Shown here: positions 1-11,257 of the stretch, piece by piece
Numbering within the stretch: the stretch's first letter is position 1
Layout: the number at the start of each line of letters is the position of its first letter
Source of the DNA: Chalciporus piperatus
Taxonomy: Eukaryota > Basidiomycota > Agaricomycetes > Boletales > Boletaceae
Reading direction: 5' to 3'
NCBI GenBank assembly: GCA_038093975.1
Contig: JBBPTG010000017.1
Span: forward strand, 186,001-250,000
Length of the DNA stretch: 64,000 nucleotides
Program-made: the position numbers and the translations under genes
Notes under the pieces: generated by a model
The model's input: only the letters and a program-made list of their open reading frames with translations
What the model was told of the DNA's origin: nothing
Databases searched by the model: none

Positions 1-236
1 GCTTTGTGCGTCTGTCAACGCCGGTCCATTATACTTTAAGTTATCTGTGTGGCTTCGAACTGTGCTGGTAACTTGTGTTTCTTTGCTGAGCAGGTTTACA
101 GCATCGATATGTCTTATAGATCTAGAGTAGATACATTATGCGAGGTTTAGTGTTGTTAACGGATTGTGATTGCTACATGCAGGACTTGAAAGTACTTACA
201 ATAAATACACTGCGTCCGCCGAGGGCGAGATGCCCC

Positions 237-360
237 CATGTATTCGAGTAACATTTCTCCCATTGTCCTGTGAGACTCTGAGCCAGTTTGGCTATTTTTG
301 AGCGCTACATGTAAGGTGTAAGGTGTTCGTTGGACCTGAGTGTGATGTATTCTGCTGAAT
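237..360 (-). repeat. Dispersed repeat A, copy 1
   Basis: The minus strand here matches 29975-30099 on the plus strand over about 125 bp with scattered substitutions and one or two small indels (estimated 85% by eye). The second copy overlaps the 3' end of the amidohydrolase gene at 30086, so this copy may be the 3' flank of a related duplicated locus lying off the left edge. No gene is supported around it. From 361 to 890 I see only a promoter-like AT run (851-863) ahead of the next feature. Confidence 0.65.
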
Positions 361-890
361 GAAACCCGCCGAATGGCTTTCCGTGCAGCAAGATAAGTCC
401 TCCACAATGCTGTCGAACGCGGCGTCACTGGCAGATGGCAGGTGAAACACGGGAGGAAATAGACGGGCAACTCACAAACACTTCTGTCGGCTGACTCACA
501 AGTCACGCGGCTATGTTTTGACCAGTTGGATCAAGAGTCTTACAGTTTCCACCGCCCAGCGCTGTGGCTAGATCCATGAAAACCGCAAGATAACTTAGTA
601 GAATCCTCTGAGAACGGATGGATTCGAACGATGGTAACACTACTGTCGATGAATTGTAGTACGTGTCCATTTTCGTCCAGGAATTCTATGGTTGATCTAG
701 TACGGCACCTCCGTCACGATTTCCACTCATAGCGATGATGTCAGTGTCACACCGACTGGCATCCCGTCCTCGAGGGGTATATAAAGGACGGTCGCAAAGT
801 ACGACAAGTTCCCATCATCTTCTCTTCGAGTTTCTCTCTCGTTCTCATCATATATATATATATTGCACCGTGACGCGCGACGTCTTGATC

Positions 891-1721
891 ATGGCCCCAT
901 TCTATATACCTCCTGTCCCGCTCCCATCACGTCCTCCCGAGGGGTACGATCGCTCGCTCTCCGAACTATCTTCGCGTACCGCCCTCAACACAGACATAGA
1001 CTCGCGATACACCTCGCTGCGTCGTCTGTGGGCTTTGTGATGGCATGGTCACCCAGCTTGATCACTGTTACATTTGCCCGGAGCCTGATACCGTAAGTCC
1101 ACGAATCCGACCGTTTGAGCCCCCCCCCCCCCCCTGAAACTGATGCTGTCACACACTGGCAGTGGAAAGAACTAAGAGATCGCGGCTGCCAGGTTCCCCC
1201 GCAGACCGAGGACACCCCCGAACTCGAACCACGCAATGCACTGCTCATGTGCAAACACCATCGCCGCACAGGGTTCGATACGTTCAAGTACTTTATCCGT
1301 TTTTACCCCGAGGTGAGCTTGTCGCATTGTTTGATTTTGCCCAAGGGTACATACTGATGCGTATTTGGGGGAATAATTTAGCTGAGCAAATTCGTGTTTA
1401 TGAATTTCTCTCGCGATCCTGCTTTCGAGGTTTACCACGGCAGAGCAATTGCCCTCGACAATCAACCATCCCCATGCCCCCCCCCCTCCATTCCCTTCCC
1501 TATTCATCGTTCACGAAATGCGGGTCCGCGGTTCTCATCCGTTTCAAGATGTCGACCCCCCGCGCACCGGAAAAGACCGTGACATCAAGTGGCTGGACTG
1601 GATCGTGTTGGACGGCGTGGTCAACCACAATGGCACTTTTAATCACTCTGCTCTAGGGTTCCAGTCCACGAATGGCGGCACAGATCTGGGTGCCAGTATC
1701 ATACTGGCGCGTGATCACTGA
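891..1721 (+). pseudogene. HNH-nuclease-like protein, degenerate copy 1
   Basis: The reading frame starts MAPFYIPP and continues through several segments that match the agaricomycete HNH-nuclease-domain layout. There is a CxxC segment read as VVCGLCDG followed by LDHCYIC (1022-1080), then EPRNALLMCKHH with a histidine pair (about 1231-1262), then FIRFYPE, FMNFSRDP and YHGRAIALD, and finally FIVHEMRVRGSHPF (about 1510-1545). An intron with GTAAGT donor and GGCAG acceptor (1093-1162) fits, and a second lies near 1312-1389. The frame changes between the N-terminus and the CxxC segment, and again at a run of ten C residues (1477-1486). This makes an intact product unlikely unless extra introns or sequencing errors are involved. 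Assignment to HNH proteins rests on motif layout and on similarity to copy 2 at 28862; function in the cell is unknown. Confidence 0.5.
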
Positions 1722-2103
1722 TATATTTCCACCGACGTTGGCCGTAGAAGATCATTGATGTTGTCGGTAGAGTAGTGGACTTCGTCTCGTTGTACTACAC
1801 TGGCATGTTACAAGATATTGATGACCTACGCGATTTCTTACTATGAGGCTCTAGTAACTTTGATCATTTGCTCCGACCACAAGACATGACGACGAAGCAA
1901 TCCATACAGCAGTCAGTCCATCGTTGATCGTGTGACAGAGAGAGCGATAACGGACAAACACACCCTGACGCAAAACGAAAGCGAAATTGCCTGTATCTAA
2001 AGTACGGTAACGCTTGCCCATATCATATCCCGTACGCGTGCCATGCATGTACCCCGTCCAAGTCTACCGCTAGCAACCACATCACCCCCCATCCCACGCT
2101 CGC

Positions 2104-3751
2104 TCAATAGTGGTGAACCTTGTTGGCAAATCGCTCAGTGACGCAAAAAGAAAAGAAAAAACAACAGGGACATACCTCCTCACGCTCCCGACCACGCATC
2201 GAAGGTGGTTCAGTGCCCTTGTAGTATATGTCCGTCCAAAGATCCTTGGGAAGAGGTTCGGGCGATTGCTTGGCTTCCTCGACGGCTTGGTCGACTTCTG
2301 CCTTGGCCTCCTTGTCGAGTTGCTATGGAAGACGTTAGAAGGAGATCGCGTAAGACATGACCGGGATGGGACGTACCTTGAGCTCTTGTTCGGTGGCGAG
2401 ACCCCACTCTTCGATGTAGCGCTGGAGTCCACGGATGGGGTCTTGGGTGCTACGCATACGTTGAACCTCCTCACGTGTACGGTAGGTGGTACCAGGATCA
2501 GACATGCTATGAACGTGATGGGTGGGGTCAGCGAGTGGCGTGTCAAGGAAAGACGACTCACGAGTGACCACCGTAACGGTAGGTGACGAACTCCATGAGG
2601 AGAGGACCGTTGCCTTCGGTGACCCAGTTGCGTGCGAACTGGACGGCTTGCCTGGATGCGATGATGTCCATACCATTCACCTGCACGAGTCAGAGCGTTG
2701 AGTGGCGGAGACGACGCGAGGGAGGGAATGGGGACAGACCTGGAGACCGGGGATCTTGTCGCCACGCGTGAAGTACTCGGTGTTGGACGAACTGCGCTCG
2801 GCAGATGTACCCATTCCATACTTGTTGTTTTCACAGACGAAGACGCATGGGAGGTCCCAGAGCTTAGCCTATAGCGCATATATGCGTCGTTAGAATCCCA
2901 CCTGGTGCTCGTTACGACAGCTATAAAGGACGCACCATGTTGAACGCCTCGAATACCTGACCCTGGTTACTTGCACCATCACCGTACAGCGCAAACGTGG
3001 CTGTCTTCTTGCCGAGGTACTTTTGAGCGAACGCGATACCGGCACCGATGGGTACTTGGGCACCGACGATACCGTTACCACCAAAGAACGAGGGAGTGAA
3101 GATGTGCATGGAACCACCCTTTCCTTGGGACATGCCGTCTTGACGACCGAGGAGTTCAGCGATGACACCCTTGATGGTACCGCCGCGCATGACTGCGAAA
3201 GGGTGACACCGGTAGGCGGTGATGACACGGTCTTCTGGAGTTATACCGTATTCGAGACCAACTGAAACTGCTTCCTGGGGAGCGTGGGTTACCAGTCAGC
3301 GCCACGTCGCATATACCGAAACGAGGATGGCCACATGGCGCAGCCATCATGCGACAATGCAAACCTACCTGTCCAATAGCGAGATGGCAGAAACCGCGGA
3401 TGAGTTTAGCCTTGTAGAGAGCGTCCGAAGCCATTTCCATGCGGCGCATGGTCTGCATGTCTTTGTACATTTTGAGAAGCTCGTCTTTTTGGACTTGGAC
3501 TTCGAGCGAGGGAGTGTCGCATCTGTAAGACCGGAAGGAGTCCTCGTGGAGCTTGACAGTGAATGGTTGAGATGGGTCGGTGACGGATCCCTGCAGCTGG
3601 GTTGTATCTGCCGACGTCGTGATTGTGCGCGCAAAAGTGGGCTAAAAAAAGGCACGAAAAGTGAGCTCGTTGGGACAGCAGTCGAGCAGAGAGTCGGTCT
3701 ACATACGATGCGACGAACGATGGAGGGGCGTAACCGGGCGAGGGATGCCAT
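2104..3751 (-). CDS. PDA1: Pyruvate dehydrogenase E1 component, alpha subunit (mitochondrial)
   Basis: This is the thiamine-diphosphate-dependent E1 alpha subunit that decarboxylates pyruvate in the mitochondrial pyruvate dehydrogenase complex, as an alpha2beta2 tetramer with E1 beta. The first exon ([15 protein letters not shown]) is arginine-rich and hydrophobic with no acids, a good mitochondrial presequence, and is followed by a GTATGT donor. Later exons carry the conserved blocks [40 protein letters not shown], the diphosphate/Mg motif [16 protein letters not shown], and [16 protein letters not shown], which holds the family's regulatory phosphoserines. The last coding exon is predicted to be only VHHY plus stop at 2104, after a 57-nt intron (2119-2175) with an AAG acceptor. 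That end is less certain than the rest. Alternative acceptors would add one residue or a long tail. The gene faces away from SKN7, across about 1.25 kb. Confidence 0.93.
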
Positions 3752-5006
3752 TGCTGCAGGAGGGAAGAGAAGAGACGTGAACACACACACGCTTGCACGC
3801 GAAATTTACAACTTGGTTCAGGCGACTTTCGGGTTCCCGCGGGAGTCAAACCCGGGCACAGCCACCCTCGGGCCGCCTACGACGACGAGCAAAGATATTT
3901 TTTGTCCAACTTTTGACAACGTCCATCGACTTTACTAGTGCATACATGCAACTAGAGAAACATGGCTTGACACCCAGCTGATGAACCCGCTAATCTTCCT
4001 TGGTTACAAGACCCGAGAATTCTGCATTCTGATGCGACACTCTCGGCGTGAACTTTGTCTATTTTTCAAAGGTAGGATGACAGAGCAACCTGAGGTAAGT
4101 ACCATCGACCATCGACATGTCCCGTGGGCCAGTCATCTGAATGGGGCACCACGTTCCGTCCGTACACGTCCTGCAGGGCATATCTGTTACCGCAGCCCTT
4201 TACGTTTCGTTGCTCCGGGATGCAAGAAGAACGTGGTGATCATACTAGATCGCCCGAACCATGCCTTGGCAAATTCAAAGTTCGCCGTCTCATCCAACTT
4301 GGCACGGATATAATAATACGATTATCTTTTGGGAAACACATGTACAGAGAGTGGCAGTTCAAGAAGCCATTGAACCACTCGAACGCATTGACAAGCACTG
4401 TCGAGCAGTGTAGTGAGCGGTTCCGCAATGTAGTAACTTTGTCGAGGGTCTAGACCGGGGAGATCGGGAAGAGAGCGGCCTGGACCAGGTTAACGTGTTT
4501 TTCTCCTGGCGCCGGGTTGTCGTTTAGGCGAGAGGGAAAAAAAGGCAGTTAACGTTTGGGAGGTGGACTCAGTCCAGACCGTCGGTGAAATAGCTCCGCT
4601 TGATAATGTCGATCACACCAAGTACTCGTCCAGCCCATCGTTCCCTTGAACGCTGTGCGGATCATCCATAGGGAAGAGTCTGGCGGTGGTGGTCTTACAC
4701 GTTGCCGGTCTAACCTGCCAAGGACGGCTGAATGCGGGCGGCGCGGGTCAAGTCCGTCCAAGTTCTTGATCGTGAGTTTACGGCTATTTGCGACTGAGCT
4801 GGGTTTGGGAGAAAGCGTTGATAAATTGCTTGCGCTCGTGCGTCGGATGCAAGTAGCCCCAGCTGCCTGCCCGTTGCCTCGCCCTCTATAGACCACAGAG
4901 CAGAGAGAAAAAGAACGTCAGGTCCTCGTCAGAAACTGGTTAGCAGCTCTTCAGGGCCTCAGTCCGCTCAACAGTCTCTCCCCTGTTCCATCTCTCCCCC
5001 GCCCCC
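3752..5006. other. Intergenic region between PDA1 and SKN7
   Basis: This is the divergent upstream region of PDA1 (minus) and SKN7 (plus). The ORFs here are short, overlap on both strands and show no recognisable domain. A pyrimidine-rich stretch precedes the SKN7 start (about 4940-5005), as is common in fungal promoters. A GC-rich inverted segment near 3838-3862 recalls a tRNA T-arm but no cloverleaf can be completed. Confidence 0.5.
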
Positions 5007-8000
5007 ATGGATCAACAATCTCAAGGCCCACCTTACTCCTCTGTCCGTCAACACCTCTTTCATTCATCCCATCTCCCGCCCCCTTCTCAGCTTCATCTAC
5101 CTCTAGTAAACCCTTCCCGCTCAAATGTCAATACCCTACCCCCACTCAACTCGCCCTCCGCCCGGATGTCCCCCTACGGCCACCGACACGCTTCCCCTCC
5201 GCCCTCCTCTCTTCCATGGCCCGTCTCCATCCACCGTACATCCAATTCACGCGATGACGTGCTCCCCGCACCAAGCGCGCTTCATCACTCACAAAGTATG
5301 CAGCAACATCATGAATCGCCCTATCACCAACCCGGTCCGAGGACCGCAGAGCACAGGCAGATGAAGCGCGAACAGCCTCCACCTCCCCCTCCGCAGGCGT
5401 TGCCAAAAGATGGCGACGATAACATGCCCGCGACGTGCGACTTTGTCAAGAAATTATACAAGTGAGTCTCTACCCCCCTCCGATGTTGATCCCATCTTAC
5501 GATCGCTCATCAGGATGCTCGAGGATCAGTCCTTTGCCCAGGTCGTCTCGTGGGGACCAAGTGGCGACTGCTTCGTCGTAAAGGTATGCACCTTTCGTCT
5601 ATCCTCGTCATGCCAACATCCGTCGTGGATCGCGGCGTATTATGTTTACTACATTGCATGCGATCGAGAGCGGATGCCTTACGATTGTCTTACCTCGTTT
5701 CTAGGACATGAACGAGTTTACGAAATCGATCCTCCCCCGGATGTTCAAACACTCCAATTTCGCATCGTTTGTTCGTCAATTAAACAAGTATGACTTTCAC
5801 AAGGTGAGCCGATCGTCTCGATGGTGATCTTACTTGCCGTTCTTTCGGAATCTTCTTAATCTCTCACGTCCGATTTTGATAACGCGCAAGACGGGGCGAG
5901 ATCGGCGGCGTTGACCGCGCTTCTTTATGCGTTGAGTGGCGTCCTTTGGGCGTCCTTGTATGATCTCCGGCTCCCCCTTTTCTGGGGGTGGCCTCAAGGG
6001 GGTCCTTGCAACACGATGCTTCTTTGGGGCTGCTTCTTTGGAGCTGCGCCGCCCATGGGAAGATAGCATCCATCACGGCCCGGCGTTCCCGCTGGTCAGC
6101 GTTTAGTATTCTATTCACTCGGCAGATAACGCCCTCGCCAGGACGAGATTGAGCCAACGCTGACCAAACATCAACAGGTAAAAAACACCGACGATACACA
6201 GTATGGCGAACACTCTTGGACGTTTCGTCATCCAGATTTTCATGCCGACAGACGTGACGCACTCGAAAACATAAAGCGGAAAGTTCCCACTGCCCGTAAA
6301 TCGGCGCCCAATGGCATGCCATCTTCGTCCCTTCATGCAGACTCGTCAGGTTCACCGGGTCCTGGTATTGGTGATGTGGAGGCTTTGCATGCTCAAACGA
6401 CGACACTTGCTTCACATACGAGTGCACTCCAAAACCAAACGACCAGCCTTCAATCTCAGTCGAACACGCTTCAGTCACAAACGAACAGCCTACATGCGCA
6501 GACGGCTGCGCTCCAGACGATGTCGACCGGTCTTCAAAACACTGTCTCGGCGTTGCAGCAGCAAATTGGCTCTCTGCAAGCTCAGAACGAAGCGTTGCGT
6601 ACCCAGGTCGGGCGCTCAGAGGACCGGATACGAGGGCTCGAGAGGAGCTATCGGGACGTTCTCGGGGAGATGGTGAATTTCCAAAAGAACATGGCACAAC
6701 AGGACGCGTTGATGCAGGGACTGATTCAGTATTTTCTGGGCGCTGAGGGTGGTGAGTCGGTTTACTAGAGTCTGGTCCTTTCCTTTTTTTCTTTGGGACT
6801 TTTTTTCTTTCTTTTGCGGGACTCTGCATTCTACGTTCGTGGCATCGTCCTGCTTTTCTCGGGCATTCTGTTGCCTCCGTTGGCTTGATTGTAGTAGTGG
6901 CGTTTTCGGGAGCCGGGCTGTAGATCTGTCGGGCGTACCTTCGCCCCCGCATCTTGCCCACCCGATCGCACTAACGGCACTCTCGCGAACTCATTCATCA
7001 TCGCTGCTCAGGGTCCAGGCACCGATCGTTGATCTCCATCGCGAGCCGATGGCTGGTGGCCCGTGGGTGTTTGTGGGCGCGGGACGTTGTCTCTGGTCCA
7101 TGGAGGAACCATTTGGGTTCGTTCGTGTGCTTTGGTTTGGATGTTCGCGGTTGGGTATTGGGACGGATGGTCGTTCTGGTGTTTCCTTGATTGGTTACAT
7201 TGGACGTACGCGAACGCCATGCCAGTTTGGGATGCGCACACTAAGCTTCCTGATGCGGTCTCCTCTTACCTCCCAAATTTCATTTCCAATTCGCAGGCCA
7301 TCCCCTCACTTCGTTTCGCATATACTGATCACCCTAGGGCCTACCTTTCTAGGCATACACAAGGATGGAGCTACAGCGTCAACAGTTGGACCCTCGTCGG
7401 TAGCTCAACTCAAATCACAAGGAGCACCGAAAACGCCCGTCATACCACCTGCACCCAATATCACCCATAGCATGACTCCCAGCACACATCCTCCACCTTC
7501 TCTCTTTGCATCGGGCCATGCAGCCTCCGCAACGGCGTCGCTTTTCGCTAATGTGCAACCTCAACCAAGTCCGTTTCTGCAGCCCATTTCGGTCCTCCCA
7601 TCCGCACCACCAGCACCATCATCTTCGTCCTCATCGTTGCTTCAAGCTTTAGGAGGGACACGGAATCAGGTGCAAAGTCAGGGCTCGAGTCAGAGTCAGC
7701 AGGTGCAATTTCTGCCTGCGCAGGAGGCACAACGCGTCCTGAGACTCGGTGAGCATCCTGATCCGAACGCGATTGCACGCGCGAGTCTCGTGCAAATGAA
7801 CGAGATGTCCCGACGTGCTGGGAGCGGACTACCGTTTAACTCGACGAGCGGGCCATCTCGGTCATCTTCATCGTCTGACGTGACTGCGAGTGCGTCACAG
7901 GACGCGTTGTCACGGATGCATGAGCTGAGTGTGGGCGGGACTGGTGATGAGCCGTTTATACTCCCGCCTGAGATGTGGGAGCCGCCTGCGCAACATGCGC

Positions 8001-9312
8001 ATGAGGGATTGCAGGTGTTCACGTTGGGACATTTGTTACCTCGGAGTAGCATCGAGGATGGGAATGGGAATTGGACGTTTGCGGGGGACGAGAGAGGACC
8101 TAGCGGAACGAGCGGTGGGGAAGAGGAAGGGTACGATAAGGAGGAAAGTCCGGGACCTGAAGAAGTCGTCCAACCCACGCCTACGAACCCTTCCACCGGT
8201 TCACCTTCACCCTCATCTTCGTCCTCGTCCTCGGGCTCGGGCTCGGGCACGAGGTCATATCAAAAGTTGCGAGTGCGACGATCGACGTTCGTACCTGGGT
8301 GGGCAGTACCTCCGAGAGTGTTGCTCGTTGATGACGATGCTGTGAGCAGGAAGTTGGGCAGTAAGTTTTTGCAGGTGTTTGGGTGTGCGATCGATGTTGC
8401 CGTCGATGGAGTTGGGGCGGTGACGAAGATGAATTTGGAAAAGTATGATTTGGTGTTGATGGTGCGTTCTTTTTTGTCTTTTTGGGTGTTTGTTACTGAC
8501 GCGTGTGCGTGCGTGCGTGTTGTGTTGTGTTGCGTCGGTTACAGGACATCGTGATGCCCAAGATGGATGGGATATCCGCGACGTCGTTGATCCGCCAGTT
8601 TGATCATATGACGCCTATCATTTCGATGACGAGTAATTCGAAGCCAAGCGAGATTATGACGTATTATTCGTCTGGGATGAACGATATATTGCCCAAACCG
8701 TTTACGAAGGAGGGTTTACTGGACATGCTCGAGGTGAGCGTCGTTTCGTCTTTCCTCCCATCTCCGTCTCCGTCTCTGTCTCCGTCTCCATCTCTGATCC
8801 TTTTTTTGACATGTGCACAGAAACACCTCATGCATCTCAAAGTGATTCAACAAATGTCTAAACTCCCGCGCTCGATAGGTGGGCCACCGCTTTCGGATGA
8901 TGGGATCAACGCGACGCTCTCTGTTGGAGCCTCTTCTACCTCGTCCTCCTCTTCCTCCGCCGTCTCGACGATGCCGAGTTACGATGACGATGGGCGGCTC
9001 AATCCTTTAGCGGGGATGGGTCTCTCGGACGAACGATATCAGGCGATCCTCAAAGACCTCGTCAGTAATGAGAACTTGATGGGCGTTGGTGTGCCCGAGG
9101 GGTTCACGTTTGGGATGGGCGAGGATGATGTCGGGCTTGACGTCGATGTTGGTGTTGGTGTTGATGTTGATGTTGACGTGGGCGTGGGTGTGGGTGTGGG
9201 TGTGGGTGTGGGTGTGGTGGGTGTGGGCGTCAGTCCTGAGAAACGGGGGTTGGACGATGATAGTGGGGAGATGAGGGAGGGGAAGAGGGGGAGGTTTGAG
9301 GTGCTTGATTGA
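5007..9312 (+). CDS. SKN7: SKN7/PRR1-type stress response regulator (HSF domain plus receiver domain)
   Basis: This is a nuclear transcription factor of the fungal two-component phosphorelay for oxidative and osmotic stress. The N-terminus is proline/serine-rich. The HSF-type DNA-binding domain (about residues 143-240) spans four exons and includes [36 protein letters not shown] and [19 protein letters not shown] long coiled coil rich in Q/T/S heptads follows (about 270-395). After a low-complexity linker comes a receiver domain: [13 protein letters not shown], then DIVMPKMDG with the phosphoacceptor Asp, then ISMTSNS and [10 protein letters not shown]. Introns are seen at 5462-5513, 5584-5704, 5804-6177, roughly 6750-7370 (boundaries uncertain), 8462-8544 and 8734-8820. 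The phosphoacceptor Asp is the first codon after the 8462-8544 intron. The C-terminus has a Val-Gly dipeptide run from a GTGGGT repeat. Confidence 0.9.
9130..9230 (+). repeat. GTGGGT/GTTGAT hexamer microsatellite inside SKN7 coding sequence
   Basis: Imperfect GTTGGT, GTTGAT and GTGGGT units keep the frame and encode alternating Val-Gly and Val-Asp residues just before the acidic/basic C-terminus of the SKN7 protein. The repeat is a multiple of three per unit, so length changes would not break the frame. Confidence 0.8.
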
Positions 9313-10205
9313 GGGTGAGTGTAGTGTGCGGTGTGTGGTGCTTGTTGGGATACCCTCCGGATCGTTTCACGTGTCCCTTTTCCCCCGCCGACGTTGCGTC
9401 CCGTCCCCCCACCTCGTCTCTGATCCACCTTGACGACCATGTTTATGACCCCTTTGATGTCTGCATCTCTTCTTTTTTTTTCTTTCACAGTTTCATCATA
9501 TCTCATTCGTGCATCCCATGGAATCCGCTCGCTCTATCACTTTGTTTTCTCACTTTCACTCACTTTCTCACTCTCTCTCTCTCTCGCAAGTGTGGCTACC
9601 ATATACGAATTTAGCTGGTCGAACGGACACTTCTTTTCTTTTCTTTTTTTTCTTTGACGTGCTCGACAAGAGAGAGAAACACGGAGAATTCGATTCAGAG
9701 GACAGTTTTTCTTTTTTCCCATCCATTACTGCCAATGCCATCGCTACCAAGTACTGCTGTACTACCTAACTTACTACCATACCGCTACAGGCCACTGCCA
9801 CTACCGCTACCGGCCACTACCGTAACCGGCCACCACAAGTTACAACCGCTTTTTTTTTTTTTCGCTCTCGTTTGTTCTTTGCTTTCGCGGACTCGCTCGT
9901 TGTATCGTATGTTTTTCTTTTTCTTCTTCTTCTTCATCGCTCGTCGCAAATCCCACTTGTTTGGATACGACAGTACTATTCGTGTTAATGAATGAATGAA
10001 TACAAAAATAATGGCATGTGAACGAGGTACGCTCGTCGCTCGATCACGCCCCGATTTACGGACAAAGGACTCGGAACTCCAGGTTTTAGCTCGGCACGGT
10101 CTACTCTCGAATTGGTGCCAGCGGGCGCGACGTACCATAAGTATGCTTTGGCGCTGGCTACGCGCACGGTTCCCCACGTTCCCAATGACTGATGATGTTG
10201 AGCGG
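9313..10205. other. Intergenic, pyrimidine-rich 3' flank of SKN7
   Basis: The stretch contains long T and CT runs (9470-9590, 9635-9660, 9850-9862, 9910-9940) and imperfect CCACTACCG repeats (about 9780-9835). No gene is supported. A short string around 10020-10050 (GAACGAGGTACGCTC followed by ATCACGCCC after a short gap) reappears near 14423-14448 downstream of ILV3, so it is a small dispersed repeat. Confidence 0.5.
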
Positions 10206-10945
10206 TCTCACTCGCCATGGGACACCCATGATTGTCTCACTGGAGTCCTTCTGATCCTCGCAAGACAACAACAACATTACGATCAAGGTATCCTCGATCC
10301 TGACGTCCAAATCGGGCTTGGTGTTCTGTTCTACAAGTTCAATTAACAACGGGGTGTACGATCGTGCAAAAGAACTGCTTTGAAAGCGCATTGTCTCAGC
10401 GCCCTCAGGCGAGAGTTTCGCGCGTGGGTTTTGGGAATTCCTGAATGCTAACTCCCTCCCTAGGACTATCCGTTATGGAATCGCACTGGTTCTTCCTTAT
10501 CCAATGGCAATAAGCCAGAGGAGGCTTTAGGAGCATATAGTAGAGAAGCGCCAAGCCTCCGCCCCACTTACCGTGACACTGCCCGCGCGATCACCAATGT
10601 GGGAGTTTGCCACCTGTGGGTGGAGTGTCTCGGTTTCTCGAACAACGTTGATTGTTACACAGGCCTCAGAGCATCTGGCGCTCACAAAGAAGCCGCGGAA
10701 CATTTCCTGAACCTGAGTGCCCTAGCAATGCTAGGAATCTGCGGGAGGTGGACAAACAACTTTGGTTTACCTTGAGGCGTGCCTTGATTCAGATGGTGAG
10801 TTTTCTTCCGCCTTGGTATGACTCTGCCATCTCCTCGTGTCATGTCAACTCGAGGATCGACACGACCTTGCAGAACTTGCTAAGCCTGAGAGTCGCTCTA
10901 AATTAGATCTGTTGTCACTAGATTTATTAAATCAGACTGGAAATA
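10206..10945 (+). pseudogene. PEX5: PEX5 (peroxisomal import receptor) TPR-region fragment
   Basis: PEX5 binds PTS1 signals through its C-terminal TPR domain. Here that domain is recognisable only in pieces spread over different frames. SPWDTHDCLT and DPDVQIGLGVLFY lie at 10212-10335, CFESALSAPSGE at about 10376-10410, DYPLWNRTGSSLSNGNKPEEA at about 10465-10528, then a decayed stretch matching LRPTYTRAI and the AHKEAAEHFL segment. QLWFTLRRALIQM (about 10757-10796) is followed by a GTGAGT donor and then DLAELAKPESRSKLD near 10860-10910. Stops and small indels separate the pieces, and the N-terminal half with the membrane-docking motifs is missing. This is a truncated, frameshifted duplicate; the functional gene must be elsewhere. 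Confidence 0.8.
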
Positions 10946-11206
10946 CGTGTTCAAGTAGAATCTGTGTTGCCGGCGCGATGAAGAACTTGAAGAGGAACAG
11001 GAGGAGAAGCAGATCAATTTTAATTTTTGTAACTTCCTAAAAAAAATATTCCCAAGCCTGCGGCAGTCCGTGACGTGATGAAAGTCACGTTCTTTGCTAC
11101 GGGAAGCCGACGATCTAAATTGTCACTCAAGGGTCCTGATCATGGGGTGCTCCAGCGAAACCAAGCTCGGACCGAACGGACAAGACAGCTTAGGATAGCC
11201 TTGTCA

Positions 11207-11214
11207 TATATAAG
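11207..11214 (+). promoter_or_regulatory. TATA box of ILV3
   Basis: TATATAAG lies 44 bp upstream of the ILV3 start codon at 11258. The position fits a short 5' untranslated leader. Confidence 0.5.
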
Positions 11215-11257
11215 AAGGTCGCCCCATCATGTAGTCCCTTGAGCGTCTATCGCAACC

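Noticed and set aside
1162..1656. 164-codon plus-strand ORF
   Set aside because: It is out of frame with the HNH-like segments and arises from C-rich sequence.
2082..2879. 265-codon minus-strand ORF across PDA1
   Set aside because: It lies on the gene strand but in the wrong frame, bridging several true exons and introns; the E1 alpha motifs are in another frame.
3830..3870. tRNA-like inverted sequence upstream of PDA1
   Set aside because: A T-arm-like stem can be drawn, but acceptor, D and anticodon arms cannot be completed on either strand.
5864..6961. 365-codon minus-strand ORF antisense to SKN7
   Set aside because: It overlaps HSF and coiled-coil exons whose protein motifs are unmistakable; its own composition is low-complexity and shows no domain.
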